Assembly: GCA_020635675.1 (NCBI GenBank)
Contig: JACJZJ010000003.1
Coordinates: 124,001-188,000, forward strand
Length of the DNA: 64,000 bases
DNA from: Flavobacteriales bacterium
GTDB taxonomy: Bacteria; Bacteroidota; Bacteroidia; Flavobacteriales_F; PHOS-HE28
Direction of reading: 5' to 3'
The notes under the pieces are model-generated. The model saw only the letters and a program-made list of their open reading frames with translations. It searched no databases and had not been told where the DNA came from. Both the position numbers and the translations under genes were made by a program. Each line of letters begins with the position of its first letter. Position 1 is the stretch's first letter. Shown here piece after piece: positions 25,942 through 34,682 of the stretch.

Positions 25942-26778
25942 CTACTTGTTGATCTCCGCCGTGCGTACCTGGTCCACACTGAACGATGCGCCGTCCGGCG
26001 TGAACGGCTGCTTGGTGCTCTCGATGAAGGCATCGTTCCACACCACGGTGAGCGTGGTGAACTGCATGTCGGCGATCCGCCCGGGGATCTCCGCAACCAG
26101 GTCGAAGTTGTCGTCCTCACCGGTGCTCAGCAGCGTCGGCTTCGCCTTGCTGTTTGCGTTGGCATAGACCTGACCGGCGGGGATCTTCACGCTGATGCGG
26201 GCGGGGTCCACGATGCCCACGCCGCTGCCGGCATATTTCACGTTGAACTTCCCCACGGTGCGCTTCGTGCTTTGTTCCCGGTCACGCAATTCGATGGTGA
26301 AGGGACCTTCCGTCACCGAGTTGATCGCCGGTGGCAACGTGAATTCGCCGGGCGTGATGGTGTTGCCTTTCGCCGAGGCCACCTCGAACCCGTCCGCGAA
26401 GTCGATGCTCCAGCTCTCCTTGTGGTAGTCCGATCCGCCCTGCAGGTTCAGGGTGCGTGCCGCATCGTCATGGGGCTTCAGCATGAAGGGCTTCTCGCTG
26501 AAACCGTAGTTCTTCCCGTCCATCGATACCTTGAACTTGCCCGGGTCGACGAAAATGAAATCGCCGGTCTTGTTGGTCACCTTGAACCGGAACTTGCAGA
26601 AACCGATCTCCGCCAGCACGTCCTTCATTTCGATCTTCACATGATCGTCCTCCACGATCACGTCCGAATAAGCGAACCGGTGGTCGGGCTTGTAGGGCTT
26701 GTCCTGCGCCCGCACGGCGGTGAAGGTCAGCAGTGCGCAGGGGATCGCGAGAAGGAAGGGGGCGTGGTTCCGGTGCAT
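25942..26778 (-). CDS. Secreted or periplasmic protein of unknown function
   Basis: A 278-residue protein with a clear signal peptide (MHRNHAPFLLAIPCALLTF, ending VRAQ). The mature part looks all-beta, with the segments FKVTNKTGDFIFVDPGKFKV, GSDYHKESWSIDFADG and KFNVKYAGSGVG; it has a conserved-looking two-domain layout but no catalytic motif I can name. There is no T9SS sorting domain, so it probably stays in the periplasm or outer membrane. I start at 26778; the frame is open to 26862. It is divergent from the S1/P1 nuclease gene. Confidence 0.7.
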   Translation of the reverse strand: MHRNHAPFLLAIPCALLTFTAVRAQDKPYKPDHRFAYSDVIVEDDHVKIEMKDVLAEIGFCKFRFKVTNKTGDFIFVDPGKFKVSMDGKNYGFSEKPFMLKPHDDAARTLNLQGGSDYHKESWSIDFADGFEVASAKGNTITPGEFTLPPAINSVTEGPFTIELRDREQSTKRTVGKFNVKYAGSGVGIVDPARISVKIPAGQVYANANSKAKPTLLSTGEDDNFDLVAEIPGRIADMQFTTLTVVWNDAFIESTKQPFTPDGASFSVDQVRTAEINK

Positions 26779-26865
26779 GGGTCCTGGGGTTTTCGGTGCG
26801 CCCGGCAAGCGGCGTGCCGCAATGTTAGGAATTCGGACAGCGGGCCGGATCTCCACGGCCACCGA

Positions 26866-26873
26866 TACCTTTC
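26866..26873 (+). promoter_or_regulatory. -7-like element before the S1/P1 nuclease gene
   Basis: TACCTTTC, one mismatch from TAnnTTTG, eight bases before the ATG at 26882. It supports that start over the longer open frame. Confidence 0.45.
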
Positions 26874-26881
26874 AACCCTCC

Positions 26882-27652
26882 ATGCGAACGCACACGCTCT
26901 TGTTCCTTTCCTTTTACCTCTTCCTATCGGCTGCCACCTATGCCTGGGGTCCCACCGGCCATCGGGTGGTGGGCACCATCGCCGAGCGGCACCTCACGCC
27001 CCGGGCACGCCGGGCCATCCACCAGTTGTTGGGCGATACCTCCCTGGCCTGGGTGAGCACCTGGATGGACGAGGTGCGCAGCGATCAGCGCTACGACGAC
27101 ACGCACGACTGGCACTGGGTGACCATCCCCGATGGCGCGACCTATGCCTCCAGCGAGAAGAACCCGAAAGGCGATGTGATCGAGGCGATCGGTCGCATGG
27201 AGGACATCCTGCGCAGCGATACGGCCTCCGTTCCGCGCAAGCGGGAAGCGTTGAAGTTCCTGGTACACCTGGTCGGCGATCTGCACCAGCCGCTGCATGT
27301 GGGTCGCGGGGATGACAAGGGTGGCAACACCGTGCAGGTGCAGTGGATGGGCCATGGCTCCAACCTGCATCGCGTGTGGGACAGTGACATGGTGGATCAG
27401 GAGGCGCTCAGCTACACCGAACTGGCGGCGGCGCTGGACCACGTGGACAAGCAGCGCTGCCGCGCGATCCAGCTGGGCGGCCCGGCGGACTGGGCGTTGG
27501 AGGACATCGCCCTGCGAGACGGCATCTATGATCTCGGCACCGACAACAACATCGGTTACAGCTATCTGTACCGCAACTGGCCCGTGGTGCAGGAGCGGTT
27601 GCTGACGGCGGGCGTGCGGTTGGCGGGGATCCTCAACGCGGTGTTCCGATGA
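26882..27652 (+). CDS. S1/P1-type zinc nuclease
   Basis: A 256-residue exported single-strand nuclease. The signal peptide (LLFLSFYLFLSAATY) is cleaved before the essential N-terminal Trp of AWGPTGHRVVG, which supplies a zinc ligand in this family. Other ligands are visible: DWHWVTIPDG, and HLVGDLHQPLHVGRGDDKGGN with its H-x3-D-x-H pattern, plus NLHRVWD. Length is close to the family norm. It probably salvages nucleotides or phosphate from extracellular or periplasmic nucleic acid. It is followed by a convergent beta-barrel gene 4 nt downstream. Confidence 0.92.
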   Translation: MRTHTLLFLSFYLFLSAATYAWGPTGHRVVGTIAERHLTPRARRAIHQLLGDTSLAWVSTWMDEVRSDQRYDDTHDWHWVTIPDGATYASSEKNPKGDVIEAIGRMEDILRSDTASVPRKREALKFLVHLVGDLHQPLHVGRGDDKGGNTVQVQWMGHGSNLHRVWDSDMVDQEALSYTELAAALDHVDKQRCRAIQLGGPADWALEDIALRDGIYDLGTDNNIGYSYLYRNWPVVQERLLTAGVRLAGILNAVFR

Positions 27653-27656
27653 CCGG

Positions 27657-28361
27657 TCAAGGTGCCTCGATCGGAGGAGCCTCCCGTGATCGCGCACGGA
27701 TCCGATAGGCGATCGTCACGCCGAAGCCGCGCTGGTACAGCTGCCCGCTGACCGGCTTGAACAGGTCCGTCAGCCCGACGCGATAGAACAACCTTGCCTC
27801 CAGGGCATTTCCATTGCTCAGCGGCAGATCGCCGCCGAAGCCCACTTCGGGGACCACCTGCAGGCCGCGGAATCGTTCGGTACTGCGCGCCTCGTCCAGG
27901 TCCAGGTCGACGGTGTCCCGGGCGGACGTGCTGTGAACAGTGCCGGTCTCCCAGCTGCGCAGCGGTGTGCCGATCCGAAAGCCCGGGTATAAGAAGAGCT
28001 GGTGATCGCCCTTCAGGTCGATGTCGATCCGCAAACCGACGGACCCCGTGAGGATGCGGACGCGCAGGTCCAGGCGTTCCTCGCCGTCGGTCGAAATGGC
28101 GTATTGGTCCATCCGGAACAGCTGATAGTCCGCGGCGAGCAGCAAGTCGATCCGCGCGCGACCGGGGTGCGCCAGCGCATAACCCAGACAGGGTCCCATG
28201 AAAAAGTGGCCCACGGTACGGCCCTCACCGGTGAAACCCGGATCGCTCACGTACCGATAGTTCGGTGCGCCGGCGGACCATTCGAGCGCGACCTCGGATT
28301 GGCCTCGTGCGGCGCCCCACGCGATCGCGAAAGCATACATCAGGAAATGGCCGCGCACCAT
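27657..28361 (-). CDS. Outer-membrane beta-barrel protein, function unknown
   Basis: A 234-residue protein with a short signal peptide (MVRGHFLMYAFAIAWGAARGQ) and alternating amphipathic strands across its length, such as RIDLLLAADYQLFRMDQYA, DLRVRILTGSVGLRIDIDL and ALEARLFYRVGLTDLF. It ends in a strand, FGVTIAYRIR, followed by a short tail. This is the look of a small porin-like barrel of the kind annotated as outer-membrane beta-barrel protein in Bacteroidota. A TATCTTCC element lies just upstream of the ATG at 28361; a GTG at 28364 is an alternative start. Confidence 0.6.
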   Translation of the reverse strand: MVRGHFLMYAFAIAWGAARGQSEVALEWSAGAPNYRYVSDPGFTGEGRTVGHFFMGPCLGYALAHPGRARIDLLLAADYQLFRMDQYAISTDGEERLDLRVRILTGSVGLRIDIDLKGDHQLFLYPGFRIGTPLRSWETGTVHSTSARDTVDLDLDEARSTERFRGLQVVPEVGFGGDLPLSNGNALEARLFYRVGLTDLFKPVSGQLYQRGFGVTIAYRIRARSREAPPIEAP

Positions 28362-28514
28362 CACGGCGGAAGATATCGTTCACGCGGCCCATGCCGGTGA
28401 GGGATCGCGCACGGATGCACAGCTCCGACCTCCCATCGGTCACATTACCACGATCGCGGTATTGTGGCGGGCCGTTGGCCGGACCTGCTTTGCACCCACC
28501 GATACCCGACCCGC

Positions 28515-29579
28515 ATGCCCACCGCCATCGAAGAGCCCACCGAGATCCTGCGGAAACGCTGGGAGGACCTACGCGCAGCCGAACCGCATTTGCGCATCCG
28601 CAACGCGGCGTCCCGGCTGGGCGTGAGCGAACTGGAACTGCTCGCCACGCGAACAGGTGCGGGTGCGGTGCGGTTGCGGCCGGACTTCCGTGACCTGCTG
28701 GCCGAGGTGCACACGCTCGGTCGCGTGATGGCCCTCACCCGGAACGAGCATGTGGTGCACGAACGGAAGGGGACCTATGCGAACCCCACGCTCGAAGGCC
28801 ACGTCTGGTTGTTCCTCGGTCCCGAGATCGATCTGCGCATCTTCCCGGACCAGTGGGCGGAGGCATTCGCCGTGGAGGAGGAGGGCCAGGGTACGGTGCG
28901 CCACAGCCTGCAGTTCTTCGCGAAGGACGGCGGTGCGGTGCACAAGATCTATCTGACCGGAGCGAGCGACAAAGCGGCTTACGACGCCCTCGTGCACCGG
29001 TTCCGTGCGGAAGATCGATCGGCGATGCTCAATGTCCGGCCCGCGCCGGCGCCGCGTCCGGAGCGCCCCGATGCGGAGATCGACGCGGCGGGGTTCCAGC
29101 AGGGCTGGCGCGACCTGAAGGACACGCACGACTTCTACCAGTTGTTGCGCAAGTTCGGCGTCAGCCGCACCCAGGCCCTGCGGCTGGCTCCGGAGGGCGA
29201 CTTCGCCGTGCGGGTGACCACGGGCGCATTGCGGTATGTGCTGGGTGAAGCGCACCGACGCACACTACCGATCATGCTCTTCGTCGGCAACCCCGGCATG
29301 CTGCAGATCCATAGCGGCGAGGTGGGCCCGTTGGTCGACGCACGGGGCTGGATGAACATCCTGGACAGGGACCTGAACCTCCATGTGCGGGAGGAGGCGA
29401 TCGCACAATGCTGGGTGGTGCGCAAGCCCACGGTGGACGGCATCGTCACCGCGCTGGAATGCTACGACGCGACCGGGGAGATGATCATCCAGGTCTTCGG
29501 CAGGCGCAAACCCGGGATCCCGGAACTGAACGCATGGCGCACGTTGATGTGGGAGGTGGAAAAGGCGATGAAGGCATGA
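28515..29579 (+). CDS. HemS/HmuS-family haem-binding or haem-degrading protein
   Basis: A 354-residue cytoplasmic protein made of two related halves (about residues 1-175 and 185-354), as in HemS/ChuS. Characteristic stretches include LGRVMALTRNEHVVHERKG in the first half and MLFVGNPGMLQIHSGEVGPL in the second. Members bind haem released from transport systems and some open the ring to release iron. No haem receptor or ABC importer is adjacent, but a small membrane protein overlaps its stop codon. I start at MPTAIEEPTEILRKRW (28515), the natural family start. Confidence 0.88.
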   Translation: MPTAIEEPTEILRKRWEDLRAAEPHLRIRNAASRLGVSELELLATRTGAGAVRLRPDFRDLLAEVHTLGRVMALTRNEHVVHERKGTYANPTLEGHVWLFLGPEIDLRIFPDQWAEAFAVEEEGQGTVRHSLQFFAKDGGAVHKIYLTGASDKAAYDALVHRFRAEDRSAMLNVRPAPAPRPERPDAEIDAAGFQQGWRDLKDTHDFYQLLRKFGVSRTQALRLAPEGDFAVRVTTGALRYVLGEAHRRTLPIMLFVGNPGMLQIHSGEVGPLVDARGWMNILDRDLNLHVREEAIAQCWVVRKPTVDGIVTALECYDATGEMIIQVFGRRKPGIPELNAWRTLMWEVEKAMKA

Positions 29580-29746
29580 ACGGCGCGGGATCCACCACGA
29601 TGCGCGACCCGACAAGTGATCGCGAACGGCCGCGCAGGCGGCAATGGCTGAAACGGCTTGGTTGGGCGGGCTTCCTCTTCTTCCTGATCAAGGGTTTGGT
29701 CTGGCTGGCGGTCTTCCTCGGCGTGGGGAAGTGGCTGCTGGGTTGA
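29576..29746 (+). CDS. Small membrane protein overlapping the HemS-family gene
   Basis: A 56-residue protein whose ATG overlaps the stop of the haem protein gene in the arrangement ATGA, so the two are translationally coupled. It has an Arg-rich N-terminus (RERPRRRQWLKR) followed by one hydrophobic helix (LFFLIKGLVWLAVFLGVGKW). The coupling suggests a related job, for example membrane recruitment, but this is inference. No family recognised. Confidence 0.6.
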   Translation: MNGAGSTTMRDPTSDRERPRRRQWLKRLGWAGFLFFLIKGLVWLAVFLGVGKWLLG

Positions 29747-29753
29747 GCACGGC

Positions 29754-30986
29754 TCAGATCTTCACGTCCTGCATCCAGCGCGGCCAGGCCAGGTAGTGCT
29801 TCTCCACCGGTGAGGCCAGCGCGGCGATCCCCAGGTTGTCGCTGGCCTCGGCGATGTCGCGCAGGGAACCGTCCTTGTACAGCAGCTCGATCATGTCCTG
29901 CTCCTGGTCGTACGCATTGTTCACGATGCTGCCGGTGAGCACGAAATGCGCGGCCTCCTCCAGGCCGATCCCGAGATGGTCGGACACCCTCCGTCGCAGG
30001 TCTGCGATCCGTTCCATGTCCCAGGCCGTCGGCGAGAGCCGGATGTGCAGGTTGCGCCGCTGCACCAGGTCGGTCGCGAGTTGGGCGAGCACCTCGTCGG
30101 GGTGGCGGCACCACACCTTCACGGCGGCCATGATGTCGTGGTCGTCGAGCCGAAGGAAGTCGGACAATACCTCCTTGTCGGCGAAGGATCCCCGGTCGTG
30201 ATGCGTGCTGAGGAAACGCAGCAGGGCGGGGGAGGCGAAGACCTCGCCGCCCTGCATGGCGAGCTGCTTCGCGCGCCGCAGGGTTTCGACGAGCATCAGT
30301 TCACAGGCCACCACGGTCTTGTGCAGGTACACCTGCCAGTACATCAGGCGGCGCGCCACCAGGAACTTCTCGATGCTGTAGATCGCCTTTTCCTCCACCA
30401 CCAGCCGGTCGTTCACCACCTGCAGCATCTTGATGATCCGGTCCCCGCCGATGACGCCTTCACTCACACCGGTGTAGAAGCTGTCGCGATTGAGGTAGTC
30501 GAGCCGGTCCACGTCCAGCTGGCTGCTCACGAGCTGGTGCAACGCACGGCGTGGGTGGGCATCGCGGAAGATCCGCAGTCCCGTGGTCAGGGCTCCGCCG
30601 AACTCGGCGTTGAGGGCGTCCATCACCAAGGCGCTCACGTCCTCGTGGCCGATGCCCTCCACCAGGCTGTGCTCGAGTGCGTGGCTGAAGGGGCCGTGGC
30701 CCACGTCGTGCAGCAGGATCGCGATCGCCGCCCCGAGGGCCTCCTCATCGTCGATGGCGTGGCCCTTGTCGCGCAGGGTGGCAACGGCCTGGCCCATCAG
30801 ATGCATCGCGCCCAGGGCGTGGTGGAAACGGGAATGCAGGGCGCCGGGATAGACCAGGTGGGAGAGGCCCAGCTGTTTGATGTAGCGCAGCCGTTGGAAC
30901 CACGGGTGATCGATCAGGCGCAGCACCGTGTCGTCCGGCACGGTGATGAAGCCGTAGATCGGATCGTTCAGGATCTTCCTGCTCAC
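29754..30986 (-). CDS. HD-domain phosphohydrolase (dGTPase/SAMHD1-like family)
   Basis: A 410-residue soluble protein of the HD superfamily. The metal motif is H in SRFHHALGAMH, then HD in LLHDVGHGPFSHALEH and D in LDVDRLDYLNRDSFYTGV. The overall plan and the start KILNDPIYGFI match the Bacteroidota HD-domain proteins related to dNTP triphosphohydrolases; the true substrate is unknown. I use the GTG at 30986, because a TATTTTCG -7-like element at 31029-31036 lies inside the longer ATG frame to 31067 and because homologues begin at this point. It is divergent from porX. Confidence 0.83.
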   Translation of the reverse strand: MSRKILNDPIYGFITVPDDTVLRLIDHPWFQRLRYIKQLGLSHLVYPGALHSRFHHALGAMHLMGQAVATLRDKGHAIDDEEALGAAIAILLHDVGHGPFSHALEHSLVEGIGHEDVSALVMDALNAEFGGALTTGLRIFRDAHPRRALHQLVSSQLDVDRLDYLNRDSFYTGVSEGVIGGDRIIKMLQVVNDRLVVEEKAIYSIEKFLVARRLMYWQVYLHKTVVACELMLVETLRRAKQLAMQGGEVFASPALLRFLSTHHDRGSFADKEVLSDFLRLDDHDIMAAVKVWCRHPDEVLAQLATDLVQRRNLHIRLSPTAWDMERIADLRRRVSDHLGIGLEEAAHFVLTGSIVNNAYDQEQDMIELLYKDGSLRDIAEASDNLGIAALASPVEKHYLAWPRWMQDVKI

Positions 30987-31028
30987 CTCCGCGGAAGGGG
31001 TTGGGGGCGACGCCGTAACTTCACGGGC

Positions 31029-31036
31029 CGAAAATA
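31029..31036 (-). promoter_or_regulatory. -7-like element for the HD-domain gene
   Basis: Minus-strand TATTTTCG, one mismatch from TAnnTTTG, 42 nt before the GTG at 30986. It lies inside the longer alternative ORF and so favours the shorter protein. Confidence 0.4.
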
Positions 31037-31086
31037 GCGGTGATCGCGGCCAATGCAGGCCGAACAAGCCGCTGGAGAAGACCCAT

Positions 31087-32640
31087 ATGTCCGTAAAGAT
31101 CCTTTGGGCCGACGACGAGATCGACCTGCTGCGCCCGCACGTCCTGTTCCTGCAGGAGAAGGGCTACGATGTCGATACCGTGAACAACGGCCTTGATGCG
31201 TTGGAACAAGCCGGGAAGAAGGAATACGACATCGTTTTCCTGGACGAGAACATGCCCGGGTTGAGCGGTCTGGAGACCCTCAGTCGCATGAAGGGCACAC
31301 AGCCTTCGGTGCCCGTGGTGATGATCACCAAGAGCGAGGAGGAGCACATCATGGAGGAGGCCATCGGCAGCAAGATCAGCGACTATCTGATCAAACCGGT
31401 GAACCCCAACCAGATCCTGCTCTCGATCAAGAAGAACCTCGAGACCCGTCGGCTGGTCAGTGAGAAGACCACCAGCGACTACCAGCGCGAGTTCCGCCAG
31501 TTGGGCATGCGCCTGGGCGATCGCCTGAGCAGCACGGACTGGATGGCGCTGTACAACGAACTGGTCCGCTGGGAACTGGACCTCAACCGCAACGCGGATC
31601 CGGGCATGGCCGAGATCCTGCGCAGCCAGTGGAACGAGGCCAACGAGCTCTTCAGCCGCTTTGTGGCGGACAACTATGTGGACTGGGTGAACGGCCGCGG
31701 CGACGACGTGCCGCTCCAGAGCCACGTGCTCTTCAAGACGAAGGTCGCACCGTTGATCGACGAGAAGCAGGGTCCGCTCTGGATGGTGCTGATCGACAAC
31801 CTGCGCCTCGACCAATGGCGCGTGCTCGAGCCCATCATCAATGAGGATTTCCGCGTCGAGGAGCAGGGCCTCTTCTTCAGCATCCTGCCCACGGCCACGC
31901 AATATGCACGCAACGCCCTGTTCGCCGGCATGCTGCCCAGTGAGATCGAGAAGCGGTTCCCGGGCAAGTGGATCAGCGAGGACGAGGAGGGCAGCAAGAA
32001 CGCCCATGAGGAGGAGTTCATCGGCGGGCAATTGCAGCGCCTGGGGAAGAACGTCAAATTCAGCTACCACAAGATCGTGAACCTGTCCCAGGGTCGGAAG
32101 CTGGCCGACAATGTGGACAACCTGCAGGGCAACGCCCTCAACGTCATCGTCTACAATTTCGTGGACATGCTGAGCCACGCCCGCACGGAGATGGAGGTGA
32201 TCCGCGAGCTGGCGGAGGACGATGCCGCCTACCGGAGCCTGACACGGAGCTGGTTCGAGCATTCGCCGCTGCGCGACATTCTCAGGGGGATCGCCCAGCG
32301 CAAGGGCCGGCTCGTGATCACCACGGACCATGGCACCATCCGGGTGGACCAGCCCAGCAAGGTCGTGGGCGATCGCAACACCAACACCAATCTGCGGTAC
32401 AAGCACGGGCGCAACCTCACCTACGAGGGCCGCGATGTCCTGGTGATCAAGGACCCGGCGAAGGCCTTCCTGCCGCGTGCGAACGTCAGTACCACTTACA
32501 TCTTCGCAAAGAAGGACCTCTTTTTCGTGTACCCCAACAACTACAACCACTTCGTGAACTACTTCCGGCACACCTTCCAGCACGGGGGGATCTCCATGGA
32601 GGAGATGATGGTGCCCGTGGTGGTGCTGAAGGCCCGCTGA
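31087..32640 (+). CDS. porX: PorX-type response regulator with PglZ domain
   Basis: A 517-residue two-domain protein. Residues 1-120 are a receiver domain with phospho-acceptor D53 (IVFLDENMPG), acidic pair D9/D10 and K103 (LIKPVN). Residues about 160-515 are a PglZ alkaline-phosphatase-like domain, with metal-site candidates LIDNLRLDQW, PTATQYARNALF, NFVDMLSH and ITTDHG. This is the architecture of PorX, the regulator that controls type IX secretion genes in Porphyromonas and Flavobacterium together with PorY and an ECF sigma factor; members have phosphodiesterase-type active sites. No porY is visible here. It leads a tight operon: 3 nt to tsaE. Confidence 0.9.
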   Translation: MSVKILWADDEIDLLRPHVLFLQEKGYDVDTVNNGLDALEQAGKKEYDIVFLDENMPGLSGLETLSRMKGTQPSVPVVMITKSEEEHIMEEAIGSKISDYLIKPVNPNQILLSIKKNLETRRLVSEKTTSDYQREFRQLGMRLGDRLSSTDWMALYNELVRWELDLNRNADPGMAEILRSQWNEANELFSRFVADNYVDWVNGRGDDVPLQSHVLFKTKVAPLIDEKQGPLWMVLIDNLRLDQWRVLEPIINEDFRVEEQGLFFSILPTATQYARNALFAGMLPSEIEKRFPGKWISEDEEGSKNAHEEEFIGGQLQRLGKNVKFSYHKIVNLSQGRKLADNVDNLQGNALNVIVYNFVDMLSHARTEMEVIRELAEDDAAYRSLTRSWFEHSPLRDILRGIAQRKGRLVITTDHGTIRVDQPSKVVGDRNTNTNLRYKHGRNLTYEGRDVLVIKDPAKAFLPRANVSTTYIFAKKDLFFVYPNNYNHFVNYFRHTFQHGGISMEEMMVPVVVLKAR

Positions 32641-32643
32641 CCC

Positions 32644-33066
32644 ATGAGCACCGTTCTCACGCTGGACCGCCCCGATGAGGCCAAGGACCTCGCCGCGGCC
32701 CTGTTGCATGCCTGCCCGAACAAACGCGTGTTCGCCATCCGCGGTGAACTGGGCGCCGGTAAGACCACCCTGATCAAGGCGCTTTGCGCGGAACTGGGCG
32801 TGGAGGACGAGGCGACCAGTCCGAGCTATGCCATCGTCAACGAATACCGTGCGCCGGGTAAGGGCACCGTCTACCACTTCGACCTGCACCGGCTGAAGGA
32901 CGCCGGTGAGCTCGAGGGAATCGGTTTCGAGGAATACCTCGACAGCGGCAGCTACTGCTTCGTGGAATGGCCGGAGGTCGCGGCGAAGCGGCTGCCCCCG
33001 GACACCGTGGAGCTTCGCTTCGAGGTGAACCGTGACGGCGTACGCGCCATCCATCTCAAGCCATGA
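32644..33066 (+). CDS. tsaE: tRNA threonylcarbamoyladenosine biosynthesis ATPase TsaE
   Basis: A 140-residue P-loop protein that supports the TsaBD complex in making t6A37 of tRNAs decoding ANN codons. Walker A is GELGAGKTT with K40; the switch-like TSPSYAIVNEY, the catalytic-type HFDLHRL and the C-terminal FVEWPEVAAKRLP are all family features. Normal length. It overlaps the alanine dehydrogenase gene by 4 nt. Confidence 0.94.
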   Translation: MSTVLTLDRPDEAKDLAAALLHACPNKRVFAIRGELGAGKTTLIKALCAELGVEDEATSPSYAIVNEYRAPGKGTVYHFDLHRLKDAGELEGIGFEEYLDSGSYCFVEWPEVAAKRLPPDTVELRFEVNRDGVRAIHLKP

Positions 33067-34283
33067 GCCCCTCCAGCGAACTGCTGAAGCAGCTGGCCCG
33101 CGAAGCCGTGCTGGTGCCCCAGGAGGAGGTGCTGGAAGTCGGCCGTCGCAAACAGGACCTTTTCATCGGTATTCCCAGGGAGACCAGCTTCCAGGAACAC
33201 CGCGTGCCCTTGACACCCGCCGCCGTCGGTGTGCTGACGGGTCGTGGGCATCAGGTGGTGATCGAACGCAACACCGGCGAGGCAGTACAGTTCCAGGACA
33301 GCGACTACAGCGAGGCCGGCGCCCGGATCGTCGACGGCCCGGAGGAGGTGTTCAAGGCCGACATGATCCTGAAGGTGGCGCCGCCCAGCCATAAGGAGAT
33401 CGAGATGCTGCGCCACAAGCAGATCCTGATCTCCGCGCTCCAGCTCACGGTGCAACCCAAGGACACGTTGAAGCGGATGATGGAGAAGCGCATGACCGCC
33501 GTGGCATGGGACTTCATCAAGGACCGGGAGGGCATCTATCCGATCATCCGCGCCATGGGCGAGATCGCGGGTACCGCCAGCATCCAGGTGGCGGCCGAAT
33601 ACCTCGGCGCCGAAAAGGGCGGGCCAGGGTTGATGCTCGGCGGCATCTCGGGCGTGGCCCCCGCCGAGGTGGTGGTCATCGGCGCGGGCACCGTGGGCGA
33701 GTTCGCCACACGCGCGGCCCTTGGTCTGGGTGCCAACGTGAAGGTGTTCGACAAGAGCATCTACAGGCTGCGGCGTCTGCAGAACGACATCGGACAGCGC
33801 CTGTGGACATCGGTGGTGCAACCCGAGGAACTGAAGAAGGCCCTGCGCCATGCCGACGTGGCGATCGGCGCGCTCCGACCTGAGCATGGCCGCACCCCCA
33901 TGGTGGTGGGCGAGGACATGGTGCGCGACATGAAGGCGGGTTCCGTGATCGTGGACGTGAGCATCGATCGCGGTGGAACGTTCGAGACCTCGGAGGTCAC
34001 CACGCATACCGATCCCGTTTTCAAGAAATATGGCGTGATCCATTACTGCGTGCCGAACATGGCCAGCCGTGTGCCGCGCACGGCGAGCTACGCCCTGAGC
34101 AACATCTTCGGACCCCTGCTGTTGAGCATGGGCGAACGCGGCGGTTTCGCCGATCTGATCAAGCGCGATCCCGGCCTGCGCCACGGCGTTTACCTCTACA
34201 ACGGCTCCCTGACGAACAGCGTGCTCGGCGAAGCGTTCAAGCTGCCGTACAAGGACCTGGACATCCTGCTGGCGGCGTTCTGA
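33063..34283 (+). CDS. ald: Alanine dehydrogenase (NAD-dependent)
   Basis: A 406-residue enzyme of the alanine dehydrogenase/transhydrogenase-alpha family, interconverting alanine with pyruvate and ammonia. The N-terminal substrate region PRETSFQEHRVPLTP carries the conserved Arg; the NAD-binding Rossmann motif is GAGTVGEFATRAALGLGANV and a downstream Asp/Lys pair KVFDKS binds the ribose. DVSIDRGGTFETS and HYCVPNMASRVPRTAS are highly conserved family blocks. An N-terminal extension of about 30 residues (LLKQLAREAVLVPQEE) precedes the usual start and is common in Bacteroidota homologues. It is coupled to tsaE. Confidence 0.9.
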   Translation: MSPSSELLKQLAREAVLVPQEEVLEVGRRKQDLFIGIPRETSFQEHRVPLTPAAVGVLTGRGHQVVIERNTGEAVQFQDSDYSEAGARIVDGPEEVFKADMILKVAPPSHKEIEMLRHKQILISALQLTVQPKDTLKRMMEKRMTAVAWDFIKDREGIYPIIRAMGEIAGTASIQVAAEYLGAEKGGPGLMLGGISGVAPAEVVVIGAGTVGEFATRAALGLGANVKVFDKSIYRLRRLQNDIGQRLWTSVVQPEELKKALRHADVAIGALRPEHGRTPMVVGEDMVRDMKAGSVIVDVSIDRGGTFETSEVTTHTDPVFKKYGVIHYCVPNMASRVPRTASYALSNIFGPLLLSMGERGGFADLIKRDPGLRHGVYLYNGSLTNSVLGEAFKLPYKDLDILLAAF

Positions 34284-34294
34284 GCGACGGACGC

Positions 34295-34678
34295 ATGACC
34301 TTCCAACGCCGGCTCCAACTGTATCTCTTCGGCCTCGTGCTCGGCGGTGTGCTGTCCTACCTCATTTTCGGCCAGCGCCTGTTCAATGCCGGCTGGATGC
34401 CGGAGGACCGGATCCGCCTGCGTTTGGAAAGCACGCTGGTGAAAGGGCGCCCGGAAGCCCTGGGGAGATTGCGGTCGTGGAACGCCGACCTCGGCACCCT
34501 GCGCGGTCGGATGAAGTCCGCCGACGTGGTGCTCAAAAGAACGGAGCGCCGGGGTGACAGTCTTTTCTACCACATCGATCTGGACGTGAACGGTCATCCG
34601 GCCACCCTCGAGGTGCTTGCGTTCAAGAACTACGATACCGACAGCACGGCAACGCTTTGGGAATTGCGGGAGCGTTGA
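34295..34678 (+). CDS. Small membrane-anchored protein, DUF4258-like
   Basis: A 127-residue protein with one N-terminal membrane helix (LYLFGLVLGGVLSYLIFG) and a soluble C-terminal domain of about 95 residues (MKSADVVLKRTERRGDSLFY, then HIDLDVNGHPATLEV). It follows ald by 11 nt in an order that I recall from other Bacteroidota (porX, tsaE, ald, DUF4258-type protein). The domain assignment is from memory and is weak. Function unknown. Confidence 0.65.
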   Translation: MTFQRRLQLYLFGLVLGGVLSYLIFGQRLFNAGWMPEDRIRLRLESTLVKGRPEALGRLRSWNADLGTLRGRMKSADVVLKRTERRGDSLFYHIDLDVNGHPATLEVLAFKNYDTDSTATLWELRER

Positions 34679-34682
34679 TCGC

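Noticed and set aside
29754..30986. HD hydrolase as a phage-defence dGTPase
   Set aside because: It is an ordinary conserved Bacteroidota HD protein beside a housekeeping operon; no partner defence genes are visible.
31087..32640. PglZ domain taken as a sign of a BREX or phage-defence island
   Set aside because: The PglZ domain is fused to a receiver domain, which is the PorX architecture, and no other BREX genes are near.
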